Assembly: GCA_001515955.1 (NCBI GenBank) | Contig: LOES01000165.1 | Location: 1-15,822, forward strand | Source of the DNA: Clostridia bacterium BRH_c25 | Lineage (GTDB): Bacteria > Bacillota_A > Clostridia > Lutisporales > Lutisporaceae | Reading direction: 5' to 3' | Length of the DNA stretch: 15,822 nucleotides | Shown here: positions 1-6,188 of the stretch, piece after piece | Numbering within the stretch: position 1 is the stretch's first letter | Layout of the letters: each line of letters starts with the position of its first letter | Translations under genes and position numbers: made by a program | The notes under the pieces: model-generated | The model's input: only the letters and a program-made list of their open reading frames with translations | What the model was told of the DNA's origin: nothing | The model's database searches: none

Positions 1-875
1 ATATCCTTGATTTGGTTAATAATCTGGAAATCCCTGTAGTAACAACTCTTCATACGATATTGTCGGAACCTGATCCGGAACAAAGGCATATTATCAATGA
101 ACTTGGAAAAAAGAGTGAGAAAGTGATAACCATGGCCCAAAACACCAAACAAATGCTTCAATCAATATATGGTGTTGAATTGGGAAAAATTGAAGTCATT
201 CATCATGGTGTTCCCCAAAAACTGATTCGATCAAGGGAGACCTTAAAGAAGAAGCTTGGCTATGAGAATAGGCAGATAATAAGTACCTTTGGTCTTATAG
301 GACCTGGAAAAGGGATAGAGCATGGTATTGAAGCAATAGCCAAGGTAGTCGGCGGTAACACTACCAGTGATGTACTATATCTTATCCTGGGCCAAACTCA
401 TCCGGCTCTAAAAGAAGAAGGAACTGCTTATAGAAATAAGCTGGAAGGACTTGTAAATAAGTTCGATCTGAGTAGAAATATAAGCTTTGTTAATAAATAC
501 CTTTCAAAGGATGAAATAATACAATATTTGCAGTTGTCAGATATTTATATGACTCCATATTTGGCAAAAGATCAGGCAGTAAGCGGTACCCTGGCTTATG
601 CAGTGGGTTATGGCAAGGCAATTGTTTCTACACCATACTTATATGCTAAAGAAATGTTATCAGAGGGAAACGGATTACTTGCTGAATTCAGCAGTCCTGA
701 CTCTTTGGCTGATTGCATAAAACAAATTCTGCAAGATCCTGATAAAAAAGCGATGATGGAAAGAAAAACAGCGAAGATTGGTAGAACAATGTATTGGAAC
801 AAGGTAGCACTGCATTATACGAATGTTTTATTAAGCATTATCACAGCAGCCCCTCATAAAATTGGTGCAGTGTAA
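1..875 (+). CDS. GT4-type glycosyltransferase, 5' end outside the window
   Basis: Partial gene. The reading frame is open from base 3 and a residue string typical of the middle of these proteins (ILDLVNNLEIPVVTTLHT) runs straight in from the left edge, so the apparent TTG start at base 12 is internal. About 290 residues are visible. They include a HHGVP segment, then STFGLIGPGKGIEHGIEA, the start of the C-terminal nucleotide-sugar-binding Rossmann half, and the acceptor/donor loop YMTPYLAKDQAVSGTLAYAVGYGKAIVSTPY near the C-terminus. This matches retaining GT4-family transferases, which move a sugar from a nucleotide donor to a glycan in the cytoplasm. Donor and acceptor cannot be read from the sequence. 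The stop codon overlaps the start of the next gene by one base (TAATG), which implies translational coupling, and the GH130 gene further down points to a mannose-containing oligosaccharide (inference). Confidence 0.85.
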   Translation, partial: ILDLVNNLEIPVVTTLHTILSEPDPEQRHIINELGKKSEKVITMAQNTKQMLQSIYGVELGKIEVIHHGVPQKLIRSRETLKKKLGYENRQIISTFGLIGPGKGIEHGIEAIAKVVGGNTTSDVLYLILGQTHPALKEEGTAYRNKLEGLVNKFDLSRNISFVNKYLSKDEIIQYLQLSDIYMTPYLAKDQAVSGTLAYAVGYGKAIVSTPYLYAKEMLSEGNGLLAEFSSPDSLADCIKQILQDPDKKAMMERKTAKIGRTMYWNKVALHYTNVLLSIITAAPHKIGAV

Positions 876-1930
876 TGCGTCATACAGACAGGGACATGCT
901 GTTCAGTAATTATCTGTTTACAATAACTGATGATGTGGGTATCTTTCAACACAGTATATACGGTATTCCTGACCTAAGCAGAGGATATACAACGGATGAT
1001 AATTCAAGGGCATTGATACTGGCAGTGATGCTTTTCGAAGGGTTTAAGGAAAGAGAATATTTGGGACTTATATACAAATACTTGGCTTTTATGCTTTATG
1101 CGCAAAACAATGACGGAAAGTTTAAGAATTTTATGAATTTCAGAAGAGAGTTTTTAGAGGATGAAGGATCAGAAGATTGCTTTGGAAGATGTTTATGGGC
1201 TTTAGGACGTACAGTATCAAGTTCCTCTATTCCGGAAAATATTAAAAAAAGCTGTTGGCATATGATAAATAGAGCATTGGAACACTGGCCGAATCTTGAT
1301 TCGCCGAGAGCAAAAGCATATTCTATAGTCGGATTAAGCTATTTGACGGAAAGAATTGAAGTGATCAAACATATTGAGAGGCTGTCAATGTCTTTGGTGG
1401 AACAGTATACACAATACAAGGATGATGATTGGCATTGGTTTGAGAATTCCATGACTTATGGCAATGCTTTTTTTCCATGGTCGTTATTCAAGTCGTTTAG
1501 AATATTAAAAAAGGATGTCTTGCTTGAAACAGCGCAGGAAAGTATGGACTTTCTCGGGGACATAACATTAAAGGGTGCCTATTTTAAACCTATTGGCTGT
1601 AAAGGATGGCTTATGAAAGGTGAAAAGGCTGCAGAATATGACGAGCAGCCTATTGAAGCATGTGAAACACTGCTTTCGTATTTGGATTACTATGAAATAA
1701 CGAAAGATAAGGTACACCTCGATAATGCAGTCAAGTGTTTTTGCTGGTATACCGGACAGAATTCAATGGGATTGTCTCTAATAGATGAAGAAACAGGTGC
1801 TTGTTATGATGGGTTAAATGAAAATGGCCTGAATTACAATCAAGGGTCTGAAAGCATAATTTCTTATGGAATAGCATTCATGGAAATTAGTAGAAAAGTT
1901 AGATTAACCAAAATGACAGCAACTGAGTAA
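875..1930 (+). CDS. alpha/alpha-toroid-like glycan-associated protein partnered with the glycosyltransferase
   Basis: 351 residues, no signal peptide, cytoplasmic. Its N-terminus has the run DDVGIFQHSIYGIPDLSRGY followed by TTDDNSRAL (about residues 18-46), a signature I associate with proteins encoded beside, or fused to, GT4 transferases in mannoside-related loci. The rest is mostly helical with repeated aromatic and Trp-rich segments (DDDWHWFENSMTYGNAFFPW, AAEYDEQPIEACE), as in (alpha/alpha)6-barrel glycosidases and epimerases. The Asp/Glu pair in DEQPIEA and the TDD motif are plausible active-site residues, but I cannot assign a family or reaction. The start ATG lies within the stop codon of the preceding gene, so the two are almost certainly translated together. 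It could be a glycosidase, or a non-catalytic partner of the transferase. Confidence 0.7.
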   Translation: MRHTDRDMLFSNYLFTITDDVGIFQHSIYGIPDLSRGYTTDDNSRALILAVMLFEGFKEREYLGLIYKYLAFMLYAQNNDGKFKNFMNFRREFLEDEGSEDCFGRCLWALGRTVSSSSIPENIKKSCWHMINRALEHWPNLDSPRAKAYSIVGLSYLTERIEVIKHIERLSMSLVEQYTQYKDDDWHWFENSMTYGNAFFPWSLFKSFRILKKDVLLETAQESMDFLGDITLKGAYFKPIGCKGWLMKGEKAAEYDEQPIEACETLLSYLDYYEITKDKVHLDNAVKCFCWYTGQNSMGLSLIDEETGACYDGLNENGLNYNQGSESIISYGIAFMEISRKVRLTKMTATE

Positions 1931-1989
1931 AGAAGGATAATTTGTAAATTGGGCATATTTTAAAAAATAAATATTTTAAGGAGTATATA

Positions 1990-2238
1990 ATGATAAAACC
2001 AACAACAAAGGAATTGATGAAGAAGGTTGATAGCACATATACGCTATGTAATATAGTAGGCAAGAGGGCAAGACAGCTGGTGGAGGGAGCTTATCAGCTT
2101 ACAGAATGTAATTCTGCAAAACCTGTTTCTATTGCAGCTAAAGAGGTGTGTGAAGGGAAAATTACTTATGTTCGAAATAAGATTGTTCTTAAGAAAAAAC
2201 GTAATCAGGATGAAAGTATGTTTGAATCATGCAATTAG
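1990..2238 (+). CDS. rpoZ: RNA polymerase omega subunit (RpoZ-like), probably a second copy
   Basis: 82 residues, the usual length of an omega subunit. The N-terminal KPTTKELMKKVDSTYTL, the KRARQL core (residues 25-30) and KPVSIAAKEVCEGKITY (44-60) are the conserved omega motifs that wrap around the beta' C-terminus and help assemble RNA polymerase. A good ribosome binding site (AAGGAG, 1978-1983) sits seven bases before the ATG. In most Firmicutes rpoZ lies after gmk and before coaBC/priA. Here it sits alone between glycan genes, so I infer an additional or relocated copy. The tail after residue 60 (KIVLKKKRNQDESMFESCN) is basic and not conserved, as is normal for the family. Cys20, Cys40, Cys54 and Cys81 are more cysteines than I would expect for an omega. 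Confidence 0.8.
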   Translation: MIKPTTKELMKKVDSTYTLCNIVGKRARQLVEGAYQLTECNSAKPVSIAAKEVCEGKITYVRNKIVLKKKRNQDESMFESCN

Positions 2239-2274
2239 ATTTATCACATTTCCCAGAGATGTATAGGAGACCAT

Positions 2275-3204
2275 ATGATCAAATTTAAAAAACTAGGGAT
2301 CGTTATGAAACCATTAAAAGACCATTTTGGAAGCTTTGCCAGGTTTAATCCCGGTATTCAGTTGAAGGATGGAATTGTTCACATGCTTTACAGGGCTGTA
2401 GATAGTGATATAAAGGATGGAGAAAATTATATATCCTATATTGGCTATGCCAAGCTGGATATAAACACTAATATACTATATGATTCAAACAAAAAAGTAA
2501 TATACGCTACTCTGCCTGAGGAAGTCAAAGGCTGTGAAGATCCAAGGATTGTCGAATTTGAGGATGGTTTTTATGTTTTTTATACAGCTTTTGATGGCAT
2601 AACAGCCAGGGTAGCAATAGCTAAAACTGAAGATTTTGTTCAGTATGAAAAACTGGGCGTTATAAAGCATTTTAGTTGGGATAAAGATGCTTTTATATTT
2701 CCTGAAAGAATTAATGGGATGATTGCTTATTTGCACAGAATTTCGCCAAATATTCAGCTGGACTATTTTGAAAGCTTTGATGAACTACTCTCTCTAAATT
2801 CGTGGGCAGATTATGAAAATAAGATTGAAACATCAGTAATTATGAAAAGTGAGTATTTCTGGGAAAATCAGAAAATCGGCGGTAGTGTACCACCGATTAA
2901 AACGGATGAAGGCTGGCTATTATTATATCATGCGGTGGATGATAAACTTGTATATCGCGGAAGCGTGGCACTTCTTGATTTAGAAAATCCTTCAAAGGTG
3001 ATAGCACGAATACCGTATCCGCTTCTTGAGCCTGAAGAAGAATATGAATTGTATGGTGATGTCAATAATGTCGTATTTCCGGAAGGTGCATATATTTATA
3101 ATGGTGAATTGTTTATATATTATGGTGCAGCGGATAAGTATATTGCTCTTGCTAAAATTGGAGTAGACGAATTGCTTGGCGAGCTTGAAAAGTATCCTGT
3201 ATAA
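2275..3204 (+). CDS. GH130 family beta-mannoside phosphorylase or hydrolase
   Basis: 309 residues, typical of the five-bladed beta-propeller GH130 family, cytoplasmic with no signal peptide. Visible family landmarks: ARFNPG (22-27), HMLYRAV (36-42), the GCEDPRI motif (86-92) whose Asp89 is in the position of the family's general acid, DKDAFIFPERI, the phosphate/substrate loop GGSVPPI (about 192-198), LLLYHAVD, VVFPEGA and the final YYGAADKYIALA. GH130 enzymes cleave beta-mannosides with inorganic phosphate to give mannose 1-phosphate, and some members hydrolyse instead. Which of the two applies cannot be settled here. The RBS ATAGGAGA lies just before the ATG. It lies 36 bases after the omega gene and in the same cassette as the GT4 transferase, suggesting synthesis and turnover of one mannose-containing oligosaccharide (inference). 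Confidence 0.88.
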   Translation: MIKFKKLGIVMKPLKDHFGSFARFNPGIQLKDGIVHMLYRAVDSDIKDGENYISYIGYAKLDINTNILYDSNKKVIYATLPEEVKGCEDPRIVEFEDGFYVFYTAFDGITARVAIAKTEDFVQYEKLGVIKHFSWDKDAFIFPERINGMIAYLHRISPNIQLDYFESFDELLSLNSWADYENKIETSVIMKSEYFWENQKIGGSVPPIKTDEGWLLLYHAVDDKLVYRGSVALLDLENPSKVIARIPYPLLEPEEEYELYGDVNNVVFPEGAYIYNGELFIYYGAADKYIALAKIGVDELLGELEKYPV

Positions 3205-3227
3205 ATCGGCATAAATGGGGTAATATG

Positions 3228-3267
3228 TACAGGCGCACTGTGTTTATGAAAACACAGTGCGCCTGTA
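3228..3267. terminator. long hairpin between convergent genes, likely bidirectional terminator
   Basis: A perfect 18-bp inverted repeat (left arm 3228-3245, right arm 3250-3267, four-base ATGA loop) with a GC-rich core GGCGCACTG. It lies between the stop of the GH130 gene (3204) and the stop of the - strand chemoreceptor gene (3280), the place expected for a shared terminator. The T tracts on either side are weak (ATTGCATTCATTATT on the + side), so termination may be less than complete. Confidence 0.75.
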
Positions 3268-3279
3268 TTGCATTCATTA

Positions 3280-5082
3280 TTATATCCTGAACTTTTTTAC
3301 CATGTCATTAAGCTTCTTAGCCAGCTCAGCCTGGTTTTGGGTTGATTTGGCTATTTCCTCAATAGCGATAGCTGTATCCTTTACACTGTCTGAAATACCT
3401 TCAGTGCCGGTTGATGTTTGCTCTGCAGTGGCAGAGACATTTTGAATTGCACTGCTTACTTGCTCTATAGAGGCTGACATTAATCTGGAGGCTTCTGAAA
3501 TTTTGTCTGCCATCACATTAATGTAGTGTGCATCTTTCTCATATTGGATACCCATATCAACAAATATTTTATAATCCGGCTCTACGGTATTATCAATAAA
3601 GTCCAATATTTCTTTTGTATTTTGAGACAGATTATCAAATGCCGTTTGCACTTGGGCAATAACATTATGAATATTAACCACGGTTTGCGATGATTGTTCA
3701 GCAAGATGACGGACCTCATTTGCTACTACAGCAAAGCCTTTGCCCTGTTCTCCTGCCCTTGCGGCTTCTATAGCAGCATTAAGTGAAAGTAAATTTGTCT
3801 GAGCAGCTATACTGCTTATGATGTCTGCCATCAGCTTTATCTCCTCAACGATCTTTCCATCTTCAATTGCCTTTAGCACATTGGTTTGCTTTTCATCATA
3901 TATAGATTTTGCTGATTCCATTGATTGATTTCCTCTATTTCTAATTTGAACAGCACGGCTTTGGATATCTTTAGAAGCAGAGTCTGTGTCCTCTGCATTA
4001 GTGGCAAGTTCAGCCGTAGACGAGTTTACCTCTTCGATTGAGGCCGTAATCTCCTCTGTCGAAGCACTTAGCTCTTCGGCTCCCCTGGATATTTCAACCG
4101 TAGACTGGTTGATGCTTTCAACGGATGAAGAAACCTCCTCGACCGTTGCTGCAAGTTCTTCACTCATAGCACTGATATCCCCTGCCCCTGCTATGATATC
4201 CGAAATAAGCTGCCTCGTATTCTCGCCAGCCTTGTTGAGTGCTTTAGCAAGGATTCCTATTTCATCTTTTGTATTGATGTTGATTGATTTTGTAAGGTCA
4301 CCATTGCCGAGAGCTTCAGCAAACAGCATAACCTTTCTGATCTGCCGTGAGATAATGGTTGATATGATTACACCGAAAAGGATAGCAACTGAAAAACCCA
4401 CAATTGTCATTATAAGAGTAAAATTAACAGATTTCTTGTATATAGAATTGTTTATTTTATAGGTATTGTCAGCCATTTGTGTATTAAAGTCCACAAGCTT
4501 GTCCAATACATTATAGGCTGCCTTTTTCGATTCTTCCACTGCTGTAAATGCAGCTACCGCTTCATCATATTGACTGTTATTGACAAGTGCTATAATTTTT
4601 TTCATTTCGCTTTTATAGTTATCCAGGTTCTGCTTAAACTGACCAAATAGTTCTCTTCCCTTATCCAAGCTGATTATTTGTTCGTATTCCAGCATTAGCT
4701 TGTTATTTTCCAACTCAAGTAAATCAATATTAGTTAAGCGCCTGCCAAGATTGTCGGTATCTTTTGAATATACAATGTACATTAGATCTGAAGATACTTC
4801 ATCAAGGTTTTCGTTTATTGTTCGTATGTAGTTTGTTCCAATAACATTTGCACTGTATAATTTTTCTGCATTAAAATTAATCTCTGACAAGCTGGTTAAG
4901 CCGGAATACCCGACAGCCCCTATGAACAGAGACACAATAATAAAACAAGCTATTAGCTTTATTGATAACCTAATATTCATCAACCAATTAAATCTGAAGA
5001 TTTTCCTGGTTGGCGTTAGATTCCTGAGCCAATTCACATCGAATGCTTTTTTATGACTATTTGGTTTAATTAATTTCTTCAT
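3280..5082 (-). CDS. methyl-accepting chemotaxis protein with 4-helix-bundle sensor
   Basis: 600 residues from the chosen ATG at 5082, which has GGGAGG eight to nine bases upstream. A longer frame runs back to 5232, but it would add a 50-residue N-terminal extension and overlap the opposite small gene, so I reject it. Layout: short basic cytoplasmic N-terminus, TM1 about 41-61, an extracellular helical sensor (about 62-215, 4HB_MCP style, rich in charged heptads), TM2 about 219-243, HAMP about 244-295, then the long coiled-coil signalling domain. The receptor tip [20 protein letters not shown] (about 439-458), which contacts CheA and CheW, is intact. The Glu/Gln/Ser-rich helices around it carry candidate methylation sites. 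No ligand can be read from the sensor. It lies directly across from the regulator region of the polycarboxylate operon, so sensing that substrate is possible but unproven. Confidence 0.93.
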   Translation of the reverse strand: MKKLIKPNSHKKAFDVNWLRNLTPTRKIFRFNWLMNIRLSIKLIACFIIVSLFIGAVGYSGLTSLSEINFNAEKLYSANVIGTNYIRTINENLDEVSSDLMYIVYSKDTDNLGRRLTNIDLLELENNKLMLEYEQIISLDKGRELFGQFKQNLDNYKSEMKKIIALVNNSQYDEAVAAFTAVEESKKAAYNVLDKLVDFNTQMADNTYKINNSIYKKSVNFTLIMTIVGFSVAILFGVIISTIISRQIRKVMLFAEALGNGDLTKSININTKDEIGILAKALNKAGENTRQLISDIIAGAGDISAMSEELAATVEEVSSSVESINQSTVEISRGAEELSASTEEITASIEEVNSSTAELATNAEDTDSASKDIQSRAVQIRNRGNQSMESAKSIYDEKQTNVLKAIEDGKIVEEIKLMADIISSIAAQTNLLSLNAAIEAARAGEQGKGFAVVANEVRHLAEQSSQTVVNIHNVIAQVQTAFDNLSQNTKEILDFIDNTVEPDYKIFVDMGIQYEKDAHYINVMADKISEASRLMSASIEQVSSAIQNVSATAEQTSTGTEGISDSVKDTAIAIEEIAKSTQNQAELAKKLNDMVKKFRI

Positions 5083-5103
5083 ATTAACTGCCTCCCGTTT
5101 ATA

Positions 5104-5136
5104 ATTGCAATCGGTATACAAAATAAAGGGGAGAGC
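5104..5136 (+). repeat. direct repeat copy 1 (29 bp identical core), with damaged operator
   Basis: Bases 5108-5136 are identical to 5368-5396, 260 bp downstream. The repeat holds GGTATACA and an AAAGGGGAG ribosome binding site. Just upstream, this copy reads ATTGCAAT, whereas copy 2 reads ATTGTCGACAAT. The alignment is restored if four central bases (TCGA) are missing here. That would destroy the palindromic operator in this copy but keep the GTATAC box (5114-5119) and the RBS. Confidence 0.9.
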
Positions 5137-5143
5137 AATTAAT

Positions 5144-5290
5144 ATGACAAAGATTATTATATCAAAAACATTGGATACGGCAATACTTTTTATATGTATT
5201 GTCGTGTTTGGTATTCGAATAGCATTTTTCATGATACAGCTCTATCTCCTGTTAACCAGGAAATATGAACTGCGCGTAGGGTTCACATAA
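5144..5290 (+). CDS. possible small single-pass membrane protein (48 aa)
   Basis: Tentative. From the ATG at 5144 the frame encodes 48 residues, [16 protein letters not shown] onward, with one strongly hydrophobic segment (about residues 11-37, ending in QLYLLL) and a basic, polar C-terminus ([11 protein letters not shown]). A strong RBS (AAGGGGAG, about 5126-5133) lies about ten bases upstream, and this RBS is part of the repeat that also serves the regulator gene. No family is recognised. It lies head to head with the chemoreceptor gene (start 5082), leaving only 61 bases for two divergent promoters. It may be a real small membrane protein, or a chance frame in a duplicated leader. Confidence 0.35.
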   Translation: MTKIIISKTLDTAILFICIVVFGIRIAFFMIQLYLLLTRKYELRVGFT

Positions 5291-5327
5291 TCAAAATAAT
5301 AATTTTCGGAAAATTTGTCCCAATATG

Positions 5328-5356
5328 TTTACATGGATAAATTTCTATGTTAAACT
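5328..5356 (+). promoter_or_regulatory. sigma-A-like promoter of the GntR gene
   Basis: TTTACA (5328-5333, 5 of 6 to TTGACA), a 17-bp spacer, then TAAACT (5351-5356, 4 of 6 to TATAAT). The predicted start of transcription, about 5363, falls inside the TTGTCGACAA palindrome, which fits autorepression. Confidence 0.5.
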
Positions 5357-5359
5357 TAA

Positions 5360-5379
5360 ATTGTCGACAATCGGTATAC
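5360..5379. promoter_or_regulatory. candidate GntR operator: ATTGTCGACAAT plus GTATAC box
   Basis: ATTGTCGACAAT (5360-5371) is a perfect 12-bp palindrome. Its 10-bp core fits the TNGT-NN-ACNA pattern I associate with FadR/VanR-type GntR regulators. A second box, CGGTATACAA (5372-5381), follows with its centre 11 bp away, one helical turn. The same arrangement recurs ahead of the aconitase X gene. It lies over the predicted transcription start of the regulator gene. Confidence 0.6.
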
Positions 5380-5396
5380 AAAATAAAGGGGAGAGC
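5360..5396 (+). repeat. direct repeat copy 2 (29 bp identical core), with intact operator
   Basis: Bases 5368-5396 repeat 5108-5136 exactly. This copy keeps the full palindrome ATTGTCGACAAT and supplies the RBS (AAAGGGGAG) for the GntR gene start at 5400. The most economical reading is a local duplication of the regulator leader, followed by a 4-bp loss in copy 1. Confidence 0.9.
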
Positions 5397-5399
5397 TTA

Positions 5400-6044
5400 A
5401 TGAAGGATAACTGTAAACAAAAAGCCTATGACTATTTATACAAATCTATCATTGCGAATGAATTTCACCCTGGACAACCTATTATTGAGCAGGAAATATC
5501 CAGCACTCTAGGAAGCAGCCGAACTCCTGTGCGTGAAGCGCTGAAACAATTGGAATCAGAGGGGTTGGTGCGCCACATACCCGGAAGGGGAACTTTTGTC
5601 TCAGAGGTCACTACACAAGATGTGGAAGAAATTTTTACATTGAGAAGCATGCTGGAGGTGCTTGCATTACAATCAGCATGGAAAAATGTCAGTGACAGGG
5701 AAATAGAAGAAGTAGAGCAAGCATTGATAACATTGGATTCAAATTGTTCTGCAGAAGAGTTCTACAAAACTGATAGGCAGATACATGACTTGATAGTGAA
5801 AAATGGTGGAAATCGCAGGCTGGAGAGTTTCTTAAACAATATTAATGCTCAAATTGAGAGAATAAGAATAATTTCATCATTAACCCCCCAACGCCTTGGT
5901 AAATCTAAAGAAGAGCATTTTGAAATAATGAGTGCTTTGAAGGAAAGAAATTTAGAGAAAACTGAGGAGCTATTACGAAAACATATAAATAATGTTAAAG
6001 AGAGTGCAATTGAGGTTTGTAGAAATATGAGGTTTGATTGGTAA
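5400..6044 (+). CDS. GntR family transcriptional regulator, FadR/FCD subfamily
   Basis: 214 residues from the ATG at 5400. The frame stays open upstream to 5325, but only the ATG at 5400 has a proper RBS (AGGGGAG), so I take the shorter form. N-terminal winged helix-turn-helix: KAYDYLYKSIIANEFHPGQP, the recognition region SRTPVREALKQLESEGLV (about 41-58), and the wing GRGTFVSEV. The C-terminal all-helical FCD ligand domain starts near TTQDVEEIFTLRSMLE. Candidate metal/acid-binding residues are the D and H of DRQIHDL and the His of RKHINNVKES. FCD domains commonly bind carboxylic acids, often through a metal, which suits the operon that follows. It probably represses itself and that operon until a pathway acid binds (inference from operator placement). 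Confidence 0.92.
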   Translation: MKDNCKQKAYDYLYKSIIANEFHPGQPIIEQEISSTLGSSRTPVREALKQLESEGLVRHIPGRGTFVSEVTTQDVEEIFTLRSMLEVLALQSAWKNVSDREIEEVEQALITLDSNCSAEEFYKTDRQIHDLIVKNGGNRRLESFLNNINAQIERIRIISSLTPQRLGKSKEEHFEIMSALKERNLEKTEELLRKHINNVKESAIEVCRNMRFDW

Positions 6045-6066
6045 AACCGATTCCTTTTGCCTTTAA

Positions 6067-6098
6067 TTGCCGACAGAGTGTATACAATCTGTCGGCAA
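6067..6098. promoter_or_regulatory. 32-bp palindrome with three phased boxes, candidate GntR operator of the catabolic operon
   Basis: TTGCCGACAG (6067-6076) and CTGTCGGCAA (6089-6098) are perfect inverted arms. Between them TGTATACA (6079-6086) is itself palindromic about the same centre. In the whole 32 bp only one base pair (6078/6087) is mismatched. Each arm matches the TTGTCGACAA box of the regulator promoter at 8 of 10 positions, and the middle box GTGTATACAA resembles CGGTATACAA there. Centres lie at 6071.5, 6082.5 and 6093.5, so the boxes are spaced 11 bp apart. The hairpin could also end the regulator transcript, but the next T run starts about nine bases after it. Confidence 0.65.
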
Positions 6099-6108
6099 AC
6101 AATATATT
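6081..6108 (+). promoter_or_regulatory. weak candidate promoter of the catabolic operon
   Basis: TATACA (6081-6086, 4 of 6 to TTGACA), 16-bp spacer, TATATT (6103-6108). The -35 element would lie in the middle of the 32-bp palindrome, so bound regulator would block RNA polymerase. The match is modest, and I offer it mainly because of its position. It would leave a leader of about 70 bases before the first gene, in which I see no riboswitch. Confidence 0.3.
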
Positions 6109-6188
6109 TTTCAGAAGGGTACTGATGTGCGGTTCTGCCCTCGAGCTTCTAATGGATCTGAAAGTCAGCAGAAAAAGGAGGATTATAC

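Larger units (their letters stand above)
5083..5399. other. divergent intergenic region between chemoreceptor and GntR gene
   Basis: 317 bases without an established gene. They hold the possible small membrane ORF (5144-5290), both copies of the 29-bp repeat, a sigma-A-like promoter (5328-5356) and a TTGTCGACAA operator candidate (5361-5370). I could not find a convincing promoter for the chemoreceptor on the - strand. A TTATAA lies just upstream of its RBS but is too close to serve as a normal -10. Confidence 0.7.

Noticed and set aside
3986..4462. 158-residue Ser/Ala-rich frame on the + strand
   Set aside because: It is the mirror of the chemoreceptor's repetitive coiled-coil codons, and the composition is an artefact of that.
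5082..5232. N-terminal 50-residue extension of the chemoreceptor
   Set aside because: It would overlap the repeat and the opposite small frame, it lacks a clear RBS at 5232, and the ATG at 5082 has GGGAGG at good spacing.
6067..6098. Rho-independent terminator of the GntR gene
   Set aside because: The stem is strong, but no T run follows directly, and the arms match the operator box in the regulator promoter. An operator explains it better, though a double role is possible.
6109..6188. Riboswitch or attenuator in the leader of the aconitase X gene
   Set aside because: I searched the leader for paired stems or a leader peptide and found none that were convincing.
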